From Lysobacter enzymogenes (GTDB lineage: Bacteria; Pseudomonadota; Gammaproteobacteria; Xanthomonadales; Xanthomonadaceae), in NCBI RefSeq assembly GCF_017355525.1, contig NZ_CP067395.1:3498501-3562500 (forward strand): 64,000 bases of DNA, given 5' to 3'. The notes below the pieces were generated by a model. It was not told where the DNA came from. It made no database searches and worked only from the letters and a program-made list of their open reading frames with translations. Positions within the stretch are counted from its first letter, which is position 1. Each line of letters begins with the position of its first letter. Made by a program: the position numbers and the translations under genes. Shown one piece after another: positions 7,927 to 16,216 of this stretch.

Positions 7927-10425
7927 TCAGAACCGGTAATCCGCGCGCAGGTAGTAGCTGCCGCCGTTCATGCCGAACGGCAGCGTCTCCCAGCCGTACT
8001 TGAAGCCCAGTTCCGGGAACGGCGCGCCGCTGACCCGGTCCCACTTGTCCGGATAGGTGTCGAACAGGTTGTTGCCGCCGACGGTGAAGCTGAGCTGCTC
8101 GTTGAGCTTGTAGCGCACCGCGAAATCGGCGAGCCACTTGCCGCTCCAGGTCTGCTTGATCCCCGGGGTGAAGCCTTCGCCGGTGACCGGGCCGTAGTAG
8201 TTGGCGCGGCCGGTGAACTCCCACTTGCCGGTTTCGTACACGCCCTGCAGTACGTGGTGCTGGCGCGGCTGGCCCTTCTCGATCAGGGTCACCTGGGTGT
8301 CGTCGAACAGCACGTTCGGCGGCAGGATCGACGACTGCGAACGGCGCGCCTTGACCTCGGTCTTGTTGAAGTGCACCAGCGCGGTCAGGGTCAGCTTGGA
8401 GCCGGCGGCGAACTCGGTGTTGTGGTTCGCGACCAGGTCCACGCCGGTGGTCTGGGTGTCGATGGCGTTGGTGAAGAACAGCACCTGGCCGACGCCGATC
8501 GGGTCGAGGATCGCGCGGATCGGGCAGTTGCCGTTGCCCGGCGCGCACGGCTGGCCGTTGGTGCCGACCGCTTCGGGCTGGATGTTGCTGGAGAAGATGA
8601 TGCGGTCGTCGATGTCGATGCGGAACACGTCCATCGTCAGCGAGAACCGGTCGCTGGGCTTGAGCACGAAGCCGAGCGAACCGCTCTTGGAGGTTTCCTC
8701 CTTCAGCGGCTCGATCCCGAACGCGCGCGTCACCGCGCTGTTCTGGCGCGCGGTCAGGGTGTCGGTGAGCTCGCCGGCGGCGTTGAGGTTGGTCGAGCGC
8801 TGGCTGTAGAACAGCTGCTGCACGCCCGGCGCGCGGAAGCCGGTCGACACGGTGCCGCGCAGGGCGAACTTCTCGCTGGCGTCGAAGCGCGCCGACAGCT
8901 TGCCGGTGGTGGTGTTGCCGAAGTCGGAGTAGTCCTCGTAACGCACCGCCGCGCCGACCAGGAAGCGGTCGCTGAGATTGGTTTCCAGGTCCAGGTAGGC
9001 CGCGTAGTTGTGGCGGCCGTCGTCGACCGCCTCGTTCGGCGAGAAGCCCGGGAAGCCCTGCATGCCCGGCTGCGCGGTGTCGCCGGTCTGGCCGACGATG
9101 TTGATCGCGCGGTTGTTGGTGCGGCCGTAGGTGTAAGTCACCGGCGCGCCGGCGCGGATCTGGTACTCGTCCTTGCGGTATTCCAGGCCGGTGCCCAGGT
9201 ACAGCGGACGGTCGTTGAAGCCCTTCAGCGTGCCGCGGAAATCCAGGTTCAACGTGGTCTGGTCGAACTGCAGCGTGCCGGTGTCGGCCTTGGTCGGCGA
9301 TTCGGCGTAGATGCCGCCGCCGGGCTTGGGCTCGTACCACCAGCTGACGTTGACCGAGTCGGCTTCCTCGAAGCCGAACTTGCTGCGGCCGCGGTTGACC
9401 GAGATGTCCCAGTCCCAGTTGTCGTTGATCGGCGCCTTGTAGCCGACCGCGAGCGAAGTGTCGTCGACCTTGGTGCGGATGTTCGGCAGGAAGCCGTTGG
9501 GGTACAGCGCCGGCACCGTGCGGTTGTCGCCCGGGCTGCGGAAGAAGCCGTAGGAATCGCCCTTGCGCTTGGACAGGCCGCCGAACCAGTACAGCTCGCC
9601 GCGGCCGACCGGCAGGCCGCCGTTGAACCAGAAGTAGGCGTCGGTGGCGTCGGCGTCGCCGAGGCGCTGGGTCACCCGCGGCGGGCTCACGCGCAGGCTG
9701 TCCGGACCGGCGCGGTTGGTCGCGCCGCGGTCGCGGTATTCGAACGACATGTTGAGGAAGCCGTCCGCGCCGAGCTTGACGCCGGTGTTGACCGAGGCCG
9801 AGTAGTTCTCGCCGTCGCCGGCGTAGTTCTGGCCGGCCTGCACCGACACCTGGGTCTCGGTGGTCTGCTTCTTCAGGATGATGTTGATGACGCCGGAGAT
9901 CGCGTCCGAGCCGTACTGCGCGGCGGCGCCGTCGCGCAGCACTTCGATGCGCTCGATCGCCGACAGCGGGATCGCGTTGATGTCGGTGCCGGCCGAACCG
10001 CGGCCGATGGTCTGCTGCACGTTGACCAGCGCCTGCTGGTGGCGGCGCTTGCCGTTGACCAGCACCAGCACCTGATCGGGGCCGAGCGAGCGCAGCGTCG
10101 CCGGACGCAGGATGTCGGTGCCGTCGCTGACGAAGGTGCGCGAGAAATTGAACGAGGGCTCCAGCATCTGCAGGATCTGGCCGACCTCGGTGGCGCCGGT
10201 GGCGGTCAGTTCTTCCTTGCCGATGACGTCCACGGGCGCTGCGGTGTCCTCGGCGGCGCGGCCGCGCGCGCGCGAACCGGTCACTTGCACCGCATCGAGC
10301 GTGGTCGCGTCGCGGCTGGCCGGCGCGGCCGGTTCCTGGGCGGACGCGGCGGGGACGACGGCGGTCGCGGCGATGGCGGCGGCGACGGCCAACGCCAGTC
10401 GGTGGCGGTACTGCGCTGGGGACAT
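7927..10425 (-). CDS. TonB-dependent receptor
   Basis: Complete outer-membrane receptor of 832 residues. ATG 10425 was chosen because it directly precedes a clean signal peptide ending in PAASAQ; the frame extends upstream without one. A TonB-box-like TTLDAVQVTGSR follows. The plug carries IERIEVLRDGAAAQYGSDAI and GVINIILKKQ. The C-terminus ends in an aromatic strand finishing YYLRADYRF, with the terminal Phe needed for BAM-dependent assembly. The plug resembles that of the partial receptor at the left edge, so both belong to the same broad xanthomonad family. The ligand is unknown; no uptake partner lies next to it. Confidence 0.93.
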   Translation of the reverse strand: MSPAQYRHRLALAVAAAIAATAVVPAASAQEPAAPASRDATTLDAVQVTGSRARGRAAEDTAAPVDVIGKEELTATGATEVGQILQMLEPSFNFSRTFVSDGTDILRPATLRSLGPDQVLVLVNGKRRHQQALVNVQQTIGRGSAGTDINAIPLSAIERIEVLRDGAAAQYGSDAISGVINIILKKQTTETQVSVQAGQNYAGDGENYSASVNTGVKLGADGFLNMSFEYRDRGATNRAGPDSLRVSPPRVTQRLGDADATDAYFWFNGGLPVGRGELYWFGGLSKRKGDSYGFFRSPGDNRTVPALYPNGFLPNIRTKVDDTSLAVGYKAPINDNWDWDISVNRGRSKFGFEEADSVNVSWWYEPKPGGGIYAESPTKADTGTLQFDQTTLNLDFRGTLKGFNDRPLYLGTGLEYRKDEYQIRAGAPVTYTYGRTNNRAINIVGQTGDTAQPGMQGFPGFSPNEAVDDGRHNYAAYLDLETNLSDRFLVGAAVRYEDYSDFGNTTTGKLSARFDASEKFALRGTVSTGFRAPGVQQLFYSQRSTNLNAAGELTDTLTARQNSAVTRAFGIEPLKEETSKSGSLGFVLKPSDRFSLTMDVFRIDIDDRIIFSSNIQPEAVGTNGQPCAPGNGNCPIRAILDPIGVGQVLFFTNAIDTQTTGVDLVANHNTEFAAGSKLTLTALVHFNKTEVKARRSQSSILPPNVLFDDTQVTLIEKGQPRQHHVLQGVYETGKWEFTGRANYYGPVTGEGFTPGIKQTWSGKWLADFAVRYKLNEQLSFTVGGNNLFDTYPDKWDRVSGAPFPELGFKYGWETLPFGMNGGSYYLRADYRF

Positions 10426-10721
10426 GAGTCGGTTCCTTGCGAAGGTAGAGGCGGGGGCCCGTGGCCCGCGCTGGAGCCTCACGGCTTCTTAACCTTTTCG
10501 CAATACGCCGCGTGACTGTGCCGACTTTGCCTTTGTGACGGATTTACTAATACGACGAATCGGCTAGCCGGCGTTCAGACCTGAATGCGTTGCGCGTCAC
10601 CGAAATGCGGCGGACGGCGCATGGCGCGCCGGCATCTCCGATGCACGTCATAAGTGCAGGGATGAATTCGCTGAAGCGCGTTCGATGGGCAGGCCGCGAG
10701 CCGGCGCAGGCGCGCCGCGGC

Positions 10722-11132
10722 TCAGCGCGGCGCCAGCCGCCGGTCCACGCGTTGCAGCCACAGCGCGATCGGCGTGCGCGCGAGCCACAGCCCGGCCAAG
10801 GCGCCGAGGCTGTTGGCGAGCCCGTCGGCGGCGTCGCCGCTGCGCGAATCGGTCAGGTTGGCCTGGGCGAACTCCAGCGCCACGCCGAGCGCGATCAGCC
10901 CCGCCGTCGCCAGCGCCTGCGCGCGCACCCGCGCGAACAGCATGCCGGCGTACAGCGACAGCAGCAGGTAGGCGGTGAAGTGCTCGACCTTGTCGAAGCT
11001 GTCGAACGGCGTCGGCGGCAGGTCCTTGGCCGGCATCAGGCAGGTCGCGATGACGGCCGCGATCATCGCCAGCCACAGCGCGATCCACAGCGTCGGACGA
11101 TGGAACTCGCGCAAGGAGCGGCCCGCGCTCAC
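10722..11132 (-). CDS. VanZ family protein
   Basis: Small integral membrane protein (136 residues) with four predicted hydrophobic helices and the family's pattern DSFDKVEHFTAYLLLSLY ... LEFAQANLTDSRSGDAADGLANSLG. VanZ homologues are linked to glycopeptide resistance in Gram-positives, but most, like this one, have no known role. The GTG start at 11132 overlaps the stop of the midA-like gene (GTGA), so it is translationally coupled to it. Confidence 0.85.
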   Translation of the reverse strand: MSAGRSLREFHRPTLWIALWLAMIAAVIATCLMPAKDLPPTPFDSFDKVEHFTAYLLLSLYAGMLFARVRAQALATAGLIALGVALEFAQANLTDSRSGDAADGLANSLGALAGLWLARTPIALWLQRVDRRLAPR

Positions 11133-12313
11133 AGGCGATGGCTCAGGTCGCCGACCAGGAACGCTACGCCGAACTCGACGTCCTTCTCCAAGCCCATGAC
11201 CTGGAAGCGTTCGCCCATTTCGCTCGGCAGGGTCAGCTTCTTGACCTCGTTGAGCCGGCGCTGCTTCTCGAGCGGATCGGCGATGCCGTCGATGCGCTTG
11301 AGCACCTCGTCCAGGCCGTTGCCGAGCAGGAAGCTGGCCTGCGAGCAATACCCGGCCAGATCGAAACCGGCGCCGACGCCGGCCTCGACCAGCGCGGTGA
11401 AGTCCACCGACGCGGTGATGTCCTGCAAGCCCGGCCACAACAGCGGTTCGGCGTGCACGCGATGGCGGTAGTAAGCGCGCAAGGTGCCGTCGTCGCGTTC
11501 GGGCGCATAGAACTCGCGCCGCGCATAACCGTAATCGGCGAACAGCAGCGCGCCGCGGCGCAGGCCGCCGGCCACCGCCTGGATCCAGTACGGCAGCTGC
11601 GGCAGCACTTCCGAGCGGTAGCCGTCGGCGAAACGGTGTTCCAGTCCGCGCTCGACATGGCGCACCGCGTTCGACAGAAAACCGTCGGCCGGGCGCAGCT
11701 CGCGCTTGAAACCCTCGCCGTCGGCGGCGACGTGTTCCTCGTACACTTCGCCGTCGGCGATGGCGAAGCGCGGCGTCGGCAGCGCGTCGATGACTTCGTT
11801 GGCGAACACCACGCCGTCCCACTCGTCGCCGAACGGGCCGTCGAGCCATTCCACCAGTTCGAACAGCGGCGGCGCCAGCCGCTGCATCAGCCGCTCGCGC
11901 TGGCGCTCGCGCAACTGCGCGCTGGGTTCGAGGATGGCGTAGCGATCCGGCAGCGCGTCGAGTTCGAGCAGGCGCTTGAGCGCGACTTCGGCGAACGCGC
12001 CGGTGCCGCCGCCGATTTCCAGCACCCGCGCCTGCGCGCCGAGCTGTTGCAGTACCGGCGCCAGCGCCTGCGCCGTGCACGCGGCGAAGACCGGGCCGAG
12101 TTCGGGCGCGGTGACGAAATCGCCTTCGCCGCCGAACTTGCTCGCGCCGGCGCTGTAGTAGCCCAGGCCCGGCGCGTACAGCGCCAGCTCCATGAAGCGC
12201 GAGAACGCGATCGCGCCGCCGTCGGCGGCGATCCGGTCGTGGATGAAGCGGGACAGGCGCGCGCTGTGGGCGAGCGCGTCGGCGTCGGGGAGCGGCAGGT
12301 CGAGAGCGGTCAC
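11129..12313 (-). CDS. SAM-dependent methyltransferase, MidA/NDUFAF7 family (DUF185)
   Basis: Class I methyltransferase of the MidA/NDUFAF7 family; the mitochondrial relative methylates an arginine of a complex I subunit, while the bacterial target is unproven. The 394-residue product starts with an N-terminal helical region containing GLGYYSAG (about 50-56) and GDFVTAPELGPVFA (64-77). The SAM-binding loop VLEIGGGTGAF follows at 97-107. I chose GTG 12313 (VTALDLPLP); another GTG lies six bases upstream. The frame stays open much further, through a hexanucleotide repeat that would encode a long Ala-Pro/Ala-Ser tract, which I regard as untranslated leader. It forms an operon with the vanZ-like gene. 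Confidence 0.88.
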   Translation of the reverse strand: MTALDLPLPDADALAHSARLSRFIHDRIAADGGAIAFSRFMELALYAPGLGYYSAGASKFGGEGDFVTAPELGPVFAACTAQALAPVLQQLGAQARVLEIGGGTGAFAEVALKRLLELDALPDRYAILEPSAQLRERQRERLMQRLAPPLFELVEWLDGPFGDEWDGVVFANEVIDALPTPRFAIADGEVYEEHVAADGEGFKRELRPADGFLSNAVRHVERGLEHRFADGYRSEVLPQLPYWIQAVAGGLRRGALLFADYGYARREFYAPERDDGTLRAYYRHRVHAEPLLWPGLQDITASVDFTALVEAGVGAGFDLAGYCSQASFLLGNGLDEVLKRIDGIADPLEKQRRLNEVKKLTLPSEMGERFQVMGLEKDVEFGVAFLVGDLSHRL

Positions 12314-12681
12314 GGGCACGGCGGTGGCGAGCGGGACGCTCAGGATAAAGCAGCGCGCGTTCGAAGCAGGCGGTCGCGCCGGCGCGCGGGTTTGCGCAGC
12401 CGGGCGGCGCTGCGGCCGCCGACGCGAAGGCCGCTGCTGCCGCTGCGGTGCCGGTGCCGGTGCCGGTGCCGGTGCCGATGCCGATGCCGATGCCGATGCC
12501 GGTGCCGGTGCCGGTGCCGGTGCCGGTGCCGATCCGAGCGCATCAAGACCGCGGCCCGTGCGCAACGGCCATCGGCCGCTACCGGAGGGAGGGCCTGCAG
12601 GCCCGACGCGTTCCGGCCGGCCCGCGACACGCCGGCCGGCCATAATCGCGGCCAAACCCCGCGCACCGAAGGACCGCCGCC
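12314..12681. other. Intergenic region between midA-like and DUF3592 genes
   Basis: Divergent spacer of about 370 bases. It contains the hexanucleotide tandem array at 12447-12530 and GC-rich palindromic stretches near 12590-12640 (GGCCTGCAGGCC; CCGGCCGG). No convincing gene is seen. A CATAAT at 12641-12646 could be a -10 for the plus-strand DUF3592 gene, but no matching -35 is evident. Confidence 0.5.
12447..12530. repeat. Hexanucleotide tandem repeat, 14 units
   Basis: Fourteen perfect 6-bp units arranged as (GGTGCC)5 (GATGCC)4 (GGTGCC)5, a symmetric 5-4-5 block pattern. It lies in the 5' leader of the midA-like gene. Because the unit is two codons long, copy-number change would not shift any frame. 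Confidence 0.95.
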
Positions 12682-13536
12682 ATGAGCACTGTCGATCCCG
12701 CCCTCGCCCGCCGCCGCGAACGCCTGCGCGCCGGCGCGCAGCCGCGGCCGGGCTGGCGCGCGTGGCTGCTGGTCGCGGCCTGCGCCGGGCTGTGGGCGAT
12801 GTTCGGTTATGGCGTCGGCGACGTCGCTACCTACCCGATCGCCACCGGCTACCTGGCCGCGCCGCTGCAACCGCCGAACGAGACGCCGGCGCTGCTGTGG
12901 ATGCTGTTCGTCGGCGTGTTCGGCGCGATGATCCTCGGCTTCGCCGCCGACGCCGTGCTCGGCGCGGCGCTCGGCGGCGCCGGCGGCGGCTTCGCCGCGT
13001 TCGCGCTGTCGCTGGCGGCGGTCGCGCTGGGGCTGTGGCGCGGCGCCGCCGACCGCTGGGTGCGGCCGCCGCACCTGGGCTTCTTCGACGCCGCCGGCAG
13101 CCTGCCCTGGGGCGGCGGCGGCTGGCTGTCATGGACCGCGCAGTACTGGGCGCCGGGGCTGCTGGCGGCGATCTCGGCGGCGCTGACGCTCGCCGCCTTC
13201 GGCGCGCGCCGCCGCCACCTGCGCCGGCAGCGGCGCCTGCGCGAGACCTTGTCGCAGGGCCAGCGCGTGCCCGGCACCGTCACCGAGACCCACCACACCG
13301 GGATCGAAGTCGGCAACGAACCGCGGATCCGCTTCGTAACCCGCTTCGTCGACCACCTCGGCACCGAGCGCTGGGTCAGCAAGACCGGCCAGTTCGACCC
13401 GACCCGGATCCCGCGGGTCGGCGATCCGGTCCAGGTCTGGTTCCTGCGCGAAGCGCCCGGCGACGAGGACCGCATCGCGGTCGGTTTCGGCAGCGACGAG
13501 GACGCCGAAATCGAGGAGCGGCTGGCCGCGCAGTGA
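12682..13536 (+). CDS. DUF3592 domain membrane protein (paralogue 1)
   Basis: A 284-residue protein of unknown function. It has a first hydrophobic helix near residues 28-45, a long Gly/Ala-rich hydrophobic block at about 70-120 that is probably two helices, and another helix around 155-175. A soluble C-terminal beta domain of the DUF3592 type follows (VPGTVTETHHTGIEVG ... RFVDHLGTERW, then FDPTRIPRVGDPVQVWF). It is related along its whole length to the next gene, so the pair arose by tandem duplication. The ATG at 12682 is preceded by a weak GAAGGA site. Confidence 0.82.
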   Translation: MSTVDPALARRRERLRAGAQPRPGWRAWLLVAACAGLWAMFGYGVGDVATYPIATGYLAAPLQPPNETPALLWMLFVGVFGAMILGFAADAVLGAALGGAGGGFAAFALSLAAVALGLWRGAADRWVRPPHLGFFDAAGSLPWGGGGWLSWTAQYWAPGLLAAISAALTLAAFGARRRHLRRQRRLRETLSQGQRVPGTVTETHHTGIEVGNEPRIRFVTRFVDHLGTERWVSKTGQFDPTRIPRVGDPVQVWFLREAPGDEDRIAVGFGSDEDAEIEERLAAQ

Positions 13537-13665
13537 CCCAGCGGCACGGGCGTTCTGGCTGAACAGGGAAACCGCGACCTCGCCGCGCGCATCGGCTGAA
13601 CGCGAAAAAAACCCGGAAAAAACGCCGTTCGCCACTGCAAACGGCCATACCAGCCCACGAAAATT

Positions 13666-13681
13666 TGTGATTTAACTCACA
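13666..13681. promoter_or_regulatory. Perfect CRP/Clp-type operator (TGTGA-N6-TCACA)
   Basis: TGTGATTTAACTCACA lies in an AT-rich island (AAATT on one side, TTTTC on the other) and matches both half-sites of the CRP consensus. Its 3' edge is 61 bases before the ATG of the second DUF3592 gene. Xanthomonads use the CRP homologue Clp with the same recognition sequence (family knowledge). Direct control of the downstream gene is inferred. Confidence 0.75.
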
Positions 13682-13742
13682 TTTTCTTCGCAAAACGCAT
13701 GCAACATGGCTCCCCGGTTCCGCACCGACAAGGAAGCCCAGC

Positions 13743-14540
13743 ATGAGCAAGCCCGTCGTCGCGATCGAACACAGCCGCCTGCTGCCGCCCCCGGACCATC
13801 TGCCGGCGCGGCTGTGGCTGCTGCTGGCGCTGTGCGCCGCCGGCTGGGTCCTGTGCGGCTACAGCCTCGCCGGCGCGCTGGCGCAACCGCCGCAGGCGAT
13901 CGCGCCGGGCGCGCCGTTGCAGGCGCTGCTGTGGTCGCTGCTGGCCGGCGGCTTCGCCGGGCTGATCTTCGGCGTGTTCGTCAACGCTGGCCTCGGCGCG
14001 CGCTTCGGCCTGGCGGTGGCCTTGCAGACCGGGCTGGCGCTGGCGATGGCCGCGCTCGCCGCCGGTTTCGCCTTCGCTCGCGCCTGGCCGTGGCACCCGC
14101 AGGCCGCGCTGACCGGCCTGGCCGCGGGCTGGCCGCAGTGGCTGTTCGGCGATGCGCCGCGTTCGCTGCCGGCGTCGTTCGCATTGATCGCGCTGTTGCT
14201 GGTGCTCGGCGCGATGGTGTGCCTGCGCCGCTATCGCGAACGCGACCGCCGCGTGCGCGACCTGCTCGCCCACGGCGTACGCGCGGCCGGCACCGTGGTG
14301 CATACCGAACACGTCGGCACCGAGGTCTACAACCCGTCGCGGGTGCGGGTGGTGGTGCGCTTCGACGACCACGCCGGCACCGAGCGCCGCGTCGCCAAGA
14401 TCGGCGATTTCGACCCGCGCGCGCTGCCGCGTGCCGGCGAGCAGGTGCTGGTCTGGTTCTATCCGCACGCCGCCGACGATGCGCACCGCATCGTCGTGAG
14501 CTTCGGCGAACGGCCGCAGCTGTCGCAGGCCTTGAGCTGA
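13743..14540 (+). CDS. DUF3592 domain membrane protein (paralogue 2)
   Basis: A 265-residue paralogue of the preceding gene with the same order of elements. A first membrane helix lies at about 23-42 (LWLLLALCAAGWVLCGY), followed by a Gly/Ala-rich hydrophobic block, then a helix at about 145-160 (FALIALLLVLGAMVCL). The C-terminal beta domain includes AAGTVVHTEHVGTEV and RFDDHAGTERRVAKIGDFDPRALP. The function is unknown. Unlike paralogue 1 it has a perfect TGTGA-N6-TCACA site just upstream, so the two copies are probably regulated differently. It ends 17 bases before a strong bidirectional terminator. Confidence 0.82.
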   Translation: MSKPVVAIEHSRLLPPPDHLPARLWLLLALCAAGWVLCGYSLAGALAQPPQAIAPGAPLQALLWSLLAGGFAGLIFGVFVNAGLGARFGLAVALQTGLALAMAALAAGFAFARAWPWHPQAALTGLAAGWPQWLFGDAPRSLPASFALIALLLVLGAMVCLRRYRERDRRVRDLLAHGVRAAGTVVHTEHVGTEVYNPSRVRVVVRFDDHAGTERRVAKIGDFDPRALPRAGEQVLVWFYPHAADDAHRIVVSFGERPQLSQALS

Positions 14541-14557
14541 GAATGCCGGTCCGCACT

Positions 14558-14595
14558 AACGACGAAGGCCGCCCTCGCAGGCGGCCTTCGTCGTT
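14558..14595. terminator. Bidirectional terminator hairpin
   Basis: A perfect 16-bp stem (left arm 14558-14573, right arm 14580-14595) with a six-base loop sits between the convergent DUF3592 and DUF6159 genes. The arms begin AACGACG and end CGTCGTT, so both directions have only a short T tract. Confidence 0.8.
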
Positions 14596-14612
14596 ATGCC
14601 GACCGGCAACGC

Positions 14613-15437
14613 TCAGGCGCGCGCGGACTCCAGCGACAAACCTTCGAACCCGGCCGGCACCTCGCCGTCGGCGGCGTAGCGGTACAGCGCCGCCGAATAC
14701 ACCCCGCCGAGCGCGCTCTGGTACACCGCCAGCCCGAGCAGGGCCAGCACCGTGATCGCGCCGATCAGCACCGCCAGCGCGCTGGACGCCAGGCCCAGCA
14801 GCCAGGCCAGGCCGAAACCGACCGCGCCCACGCCGAGCATCGCCGCGCCGCAGGCCAGGCCGATGCCGACCATGCCGGCCGCGCTCTCGCCCCAGGTGCG
14901 CTTGAACATCGCCACCGAGCGCTTGACCGCGTCGACCGGGCCGACGTCCTCGGCGACCAGCACCGGCACCACCAGGAACGTCGCCATGGTCCAGGCCGCG
15001 CCGAGCGCGCCGCCGATCAGGCGCACGATGAAGTTGTTGTCGCGGTCCTTGAGCGCGTTGAGCAGCATGCCGACGGTCGCGGCGATGGCCGCGTAGCCGG
15101 CGATCGCGCCGATCCGCGCGGTCGCCGCGCGCAGCCCGTCGCGCAGGGTCGGGTCGCCGCCTTCGAGCCGGATCATCGCCGCGCTGACCAGCGCGCAGTT
15201 GCAGAACACGATGACGAAGTACTGGCAGAAGTAGAACGCGAAGGCGAACGCGATGCTGCCCGCGCCGTAGCCGTCGCGGAACAGATCCAGCGCCAGCGCC
15301 GGCACCAGGAAGGTCGCCAGCACCACCAGCACGCAGGCGGCGGACATCACCGGGAACACCAGCAGCTCGCGGTCGGAATGCAGCACCGAGGCGCTGGCCT
15401 TGGCCAGCTCCCAGCTGCGCTTGATCTTGTCGAACAT
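14613..15437 (-). CDS. DUF6159 family membrane protein
   Basis: A 274-residue polytopic membrane protein of unknown function. It starts MFDKIKRSWELAKAS with DRELLVFPVMS, a pattern I recognise from DUF6159-type proteins. About five or six hydrophobic segments follow, including VLVVLATFLVPALAL and an FAFYFCQYFVIVFCNCAL helix. The loop DAVKRSVAMFKRTWGE in the middle resembles the interdomain loops of other multi-helix GYT-type families. ATG 15437 was chosen because the recognisable family start is there and GGAGAGACG precedes it. It may share a transcript with folB upstream (173-base gap). Confidence 0.78.
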   Translation of the reverse strand: MFDKIKRSWELAKASASVLHSDRELLVFPVMSAACVLVVLATFLVPALALDLFRDGYGAGSIAFAFAFYFCQYFVIVFCNCALVSAAMIRLEGGDPTLRDGLRAATARIGAIAGYAAIAATVGMLLNALKDRDNNFIVRLIGGALGAAWTMATFLVVPVLVAEDVGPVDAVKRSVAMFKRTWGESAAGMVGIGLACGAAMLGVGAVGFGLAWLLGLASSALAVLIGAITVLALLGLAVYQSALGGVYSAALYRYAADGEVPAGFEGLSLESARA

Positions 15438-15610
15438 CGTCTCTCCCCAGAGCTTGATGACGGCGCATCGTCGGCGCTGCGCGGCCGCGGCGCAAGTGGC
15501 CAAAGCGATCCGCGGCGGCTTTGCGCAGGCGGCGCAGCGCGCGGCCGCGCGGCGCTTCGACGGTACGCGCGCGCATCGGCGCCACGCCGACGCCGGCGCG
15601 CGCCGCGGCC

Positions 15611-15970
15611 TCAGCCCGACGCGCGCTCGCGCTCGATCCGCACGCCGACGCCGCGCGCGTTGCGGATCGCGCCGGGCTTGGTCAGCTTCAACGCCACCCG
15701 GCGCACGCCGAACTCGTCGATCACGATCGCCGCGACCCGCTCGGCCAGGGTTTCGACCAGGCCGAAACGCGAAGCCGCGACGAACTCGGTGATGCGCGCG
15801 CACACCGCGGAATAGTCCAGCGTGTGCTCGATCGCGTCGCTGGCCGCGGGCGCGCGGTTGTCGAATTCCATGTCCAGATCGAACACCAGCGGCTGGCGGA
15901 TGTCGCGCTCCCAGTCGTAGATGCCGATGACGGCCTCGATTTCCAGGCCTTCGATGAATACGTGGTCCAT
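15611..15970 (-). CDS. folB: Dihydroneopterin aldolase
   Basis: Converts 7,8-dihydroneopterin to 6-hydroxymethyl-dihydropterin and glycolaldehyde in folate synthesis. The 119-residue length is normal. MDHVFIEGLEIEAVIGIYDWER gives the conserved N-terminal strand with the E-x-x-x-G-x-x-x-W/E pattern. SRFGLVETLAERVA carries the substrate-binding LVE-x-LAE motif around residues 88-101, and KLTKPGAIRNA the conserved K-P-A near the end. The ATG is clear. No other folate genes are adjacent, which is common for xanthomonads, where folB lies opposite tsaD. Confidence 0.95.
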   Translation of the reverse strand: MDHVFIEGLEIEAVIGIYDWERDIRQPLVFDLDMEFDNRAPAASDAIEHTLDYSAVCARITEFVAASRFGLVETLAERVAAIVIDEFGVRRVALKLTKPGAIRNARGVGVRIERERASG

Positions 15971-16076
15971 GAACGTGTGCGTGGGCCGGTGCAGTCGAGG
16001 ATGCGGCGCAATGTACCTGAGCGCGGCGAGGCTTGTCGCCGACGCGGGCGATAACGGGGCGCTCGTCGTGGTTGCG

Positions 16077-16167
16077 GTGTCGCGGTCGCGGCTCGCGCCG
16101 CTCCTACAGCCGGATACGAAACTCGCCGAAGCCCCTGTAGGAGCGGCGCGAGCCGCGACCGCGACAC
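16077..16167. repeat. Family-A inverted repeat, arms inverted relative to 7757
   Basis: Arms of 33 bases (16077-16109 and 16135-16167) are perfect reverse complements around a 25-base centre. Here the CTACAG ends point inward rather than outward, so the whole element is arranged tail-to-tail compared with the copy after cca. It lies between folB and tsaD. Confidence 0.9.
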
Positions 16168-16216
16168 CACACCGACGACGAACGCCCCAACGCCGCCGCG
16201 ACGCCTTGTGCGCCGA

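Noticed and set aside
10426..10721. A gene in the spacer between the second TonB receptor and vanZ
   Set aside because: Frames there are antisense or composition-driven, without start signals or motifs.
12447..12530. Possible CRISPR array
   Set aside because: It is a simple 6-bp tandem repeat without spacers. No cas genes or 24-40-bp direct repeats with unique spacers were seen anywhere in the window.
12340..13074. Minus-strand frame with a His-Arg repeat tract (RHRHRH)
   Set aside because: The tract is simply the hexanucleotide array read in another frame, and the rest overlaps the DUF3592 gene in antisense. There is no independent support.
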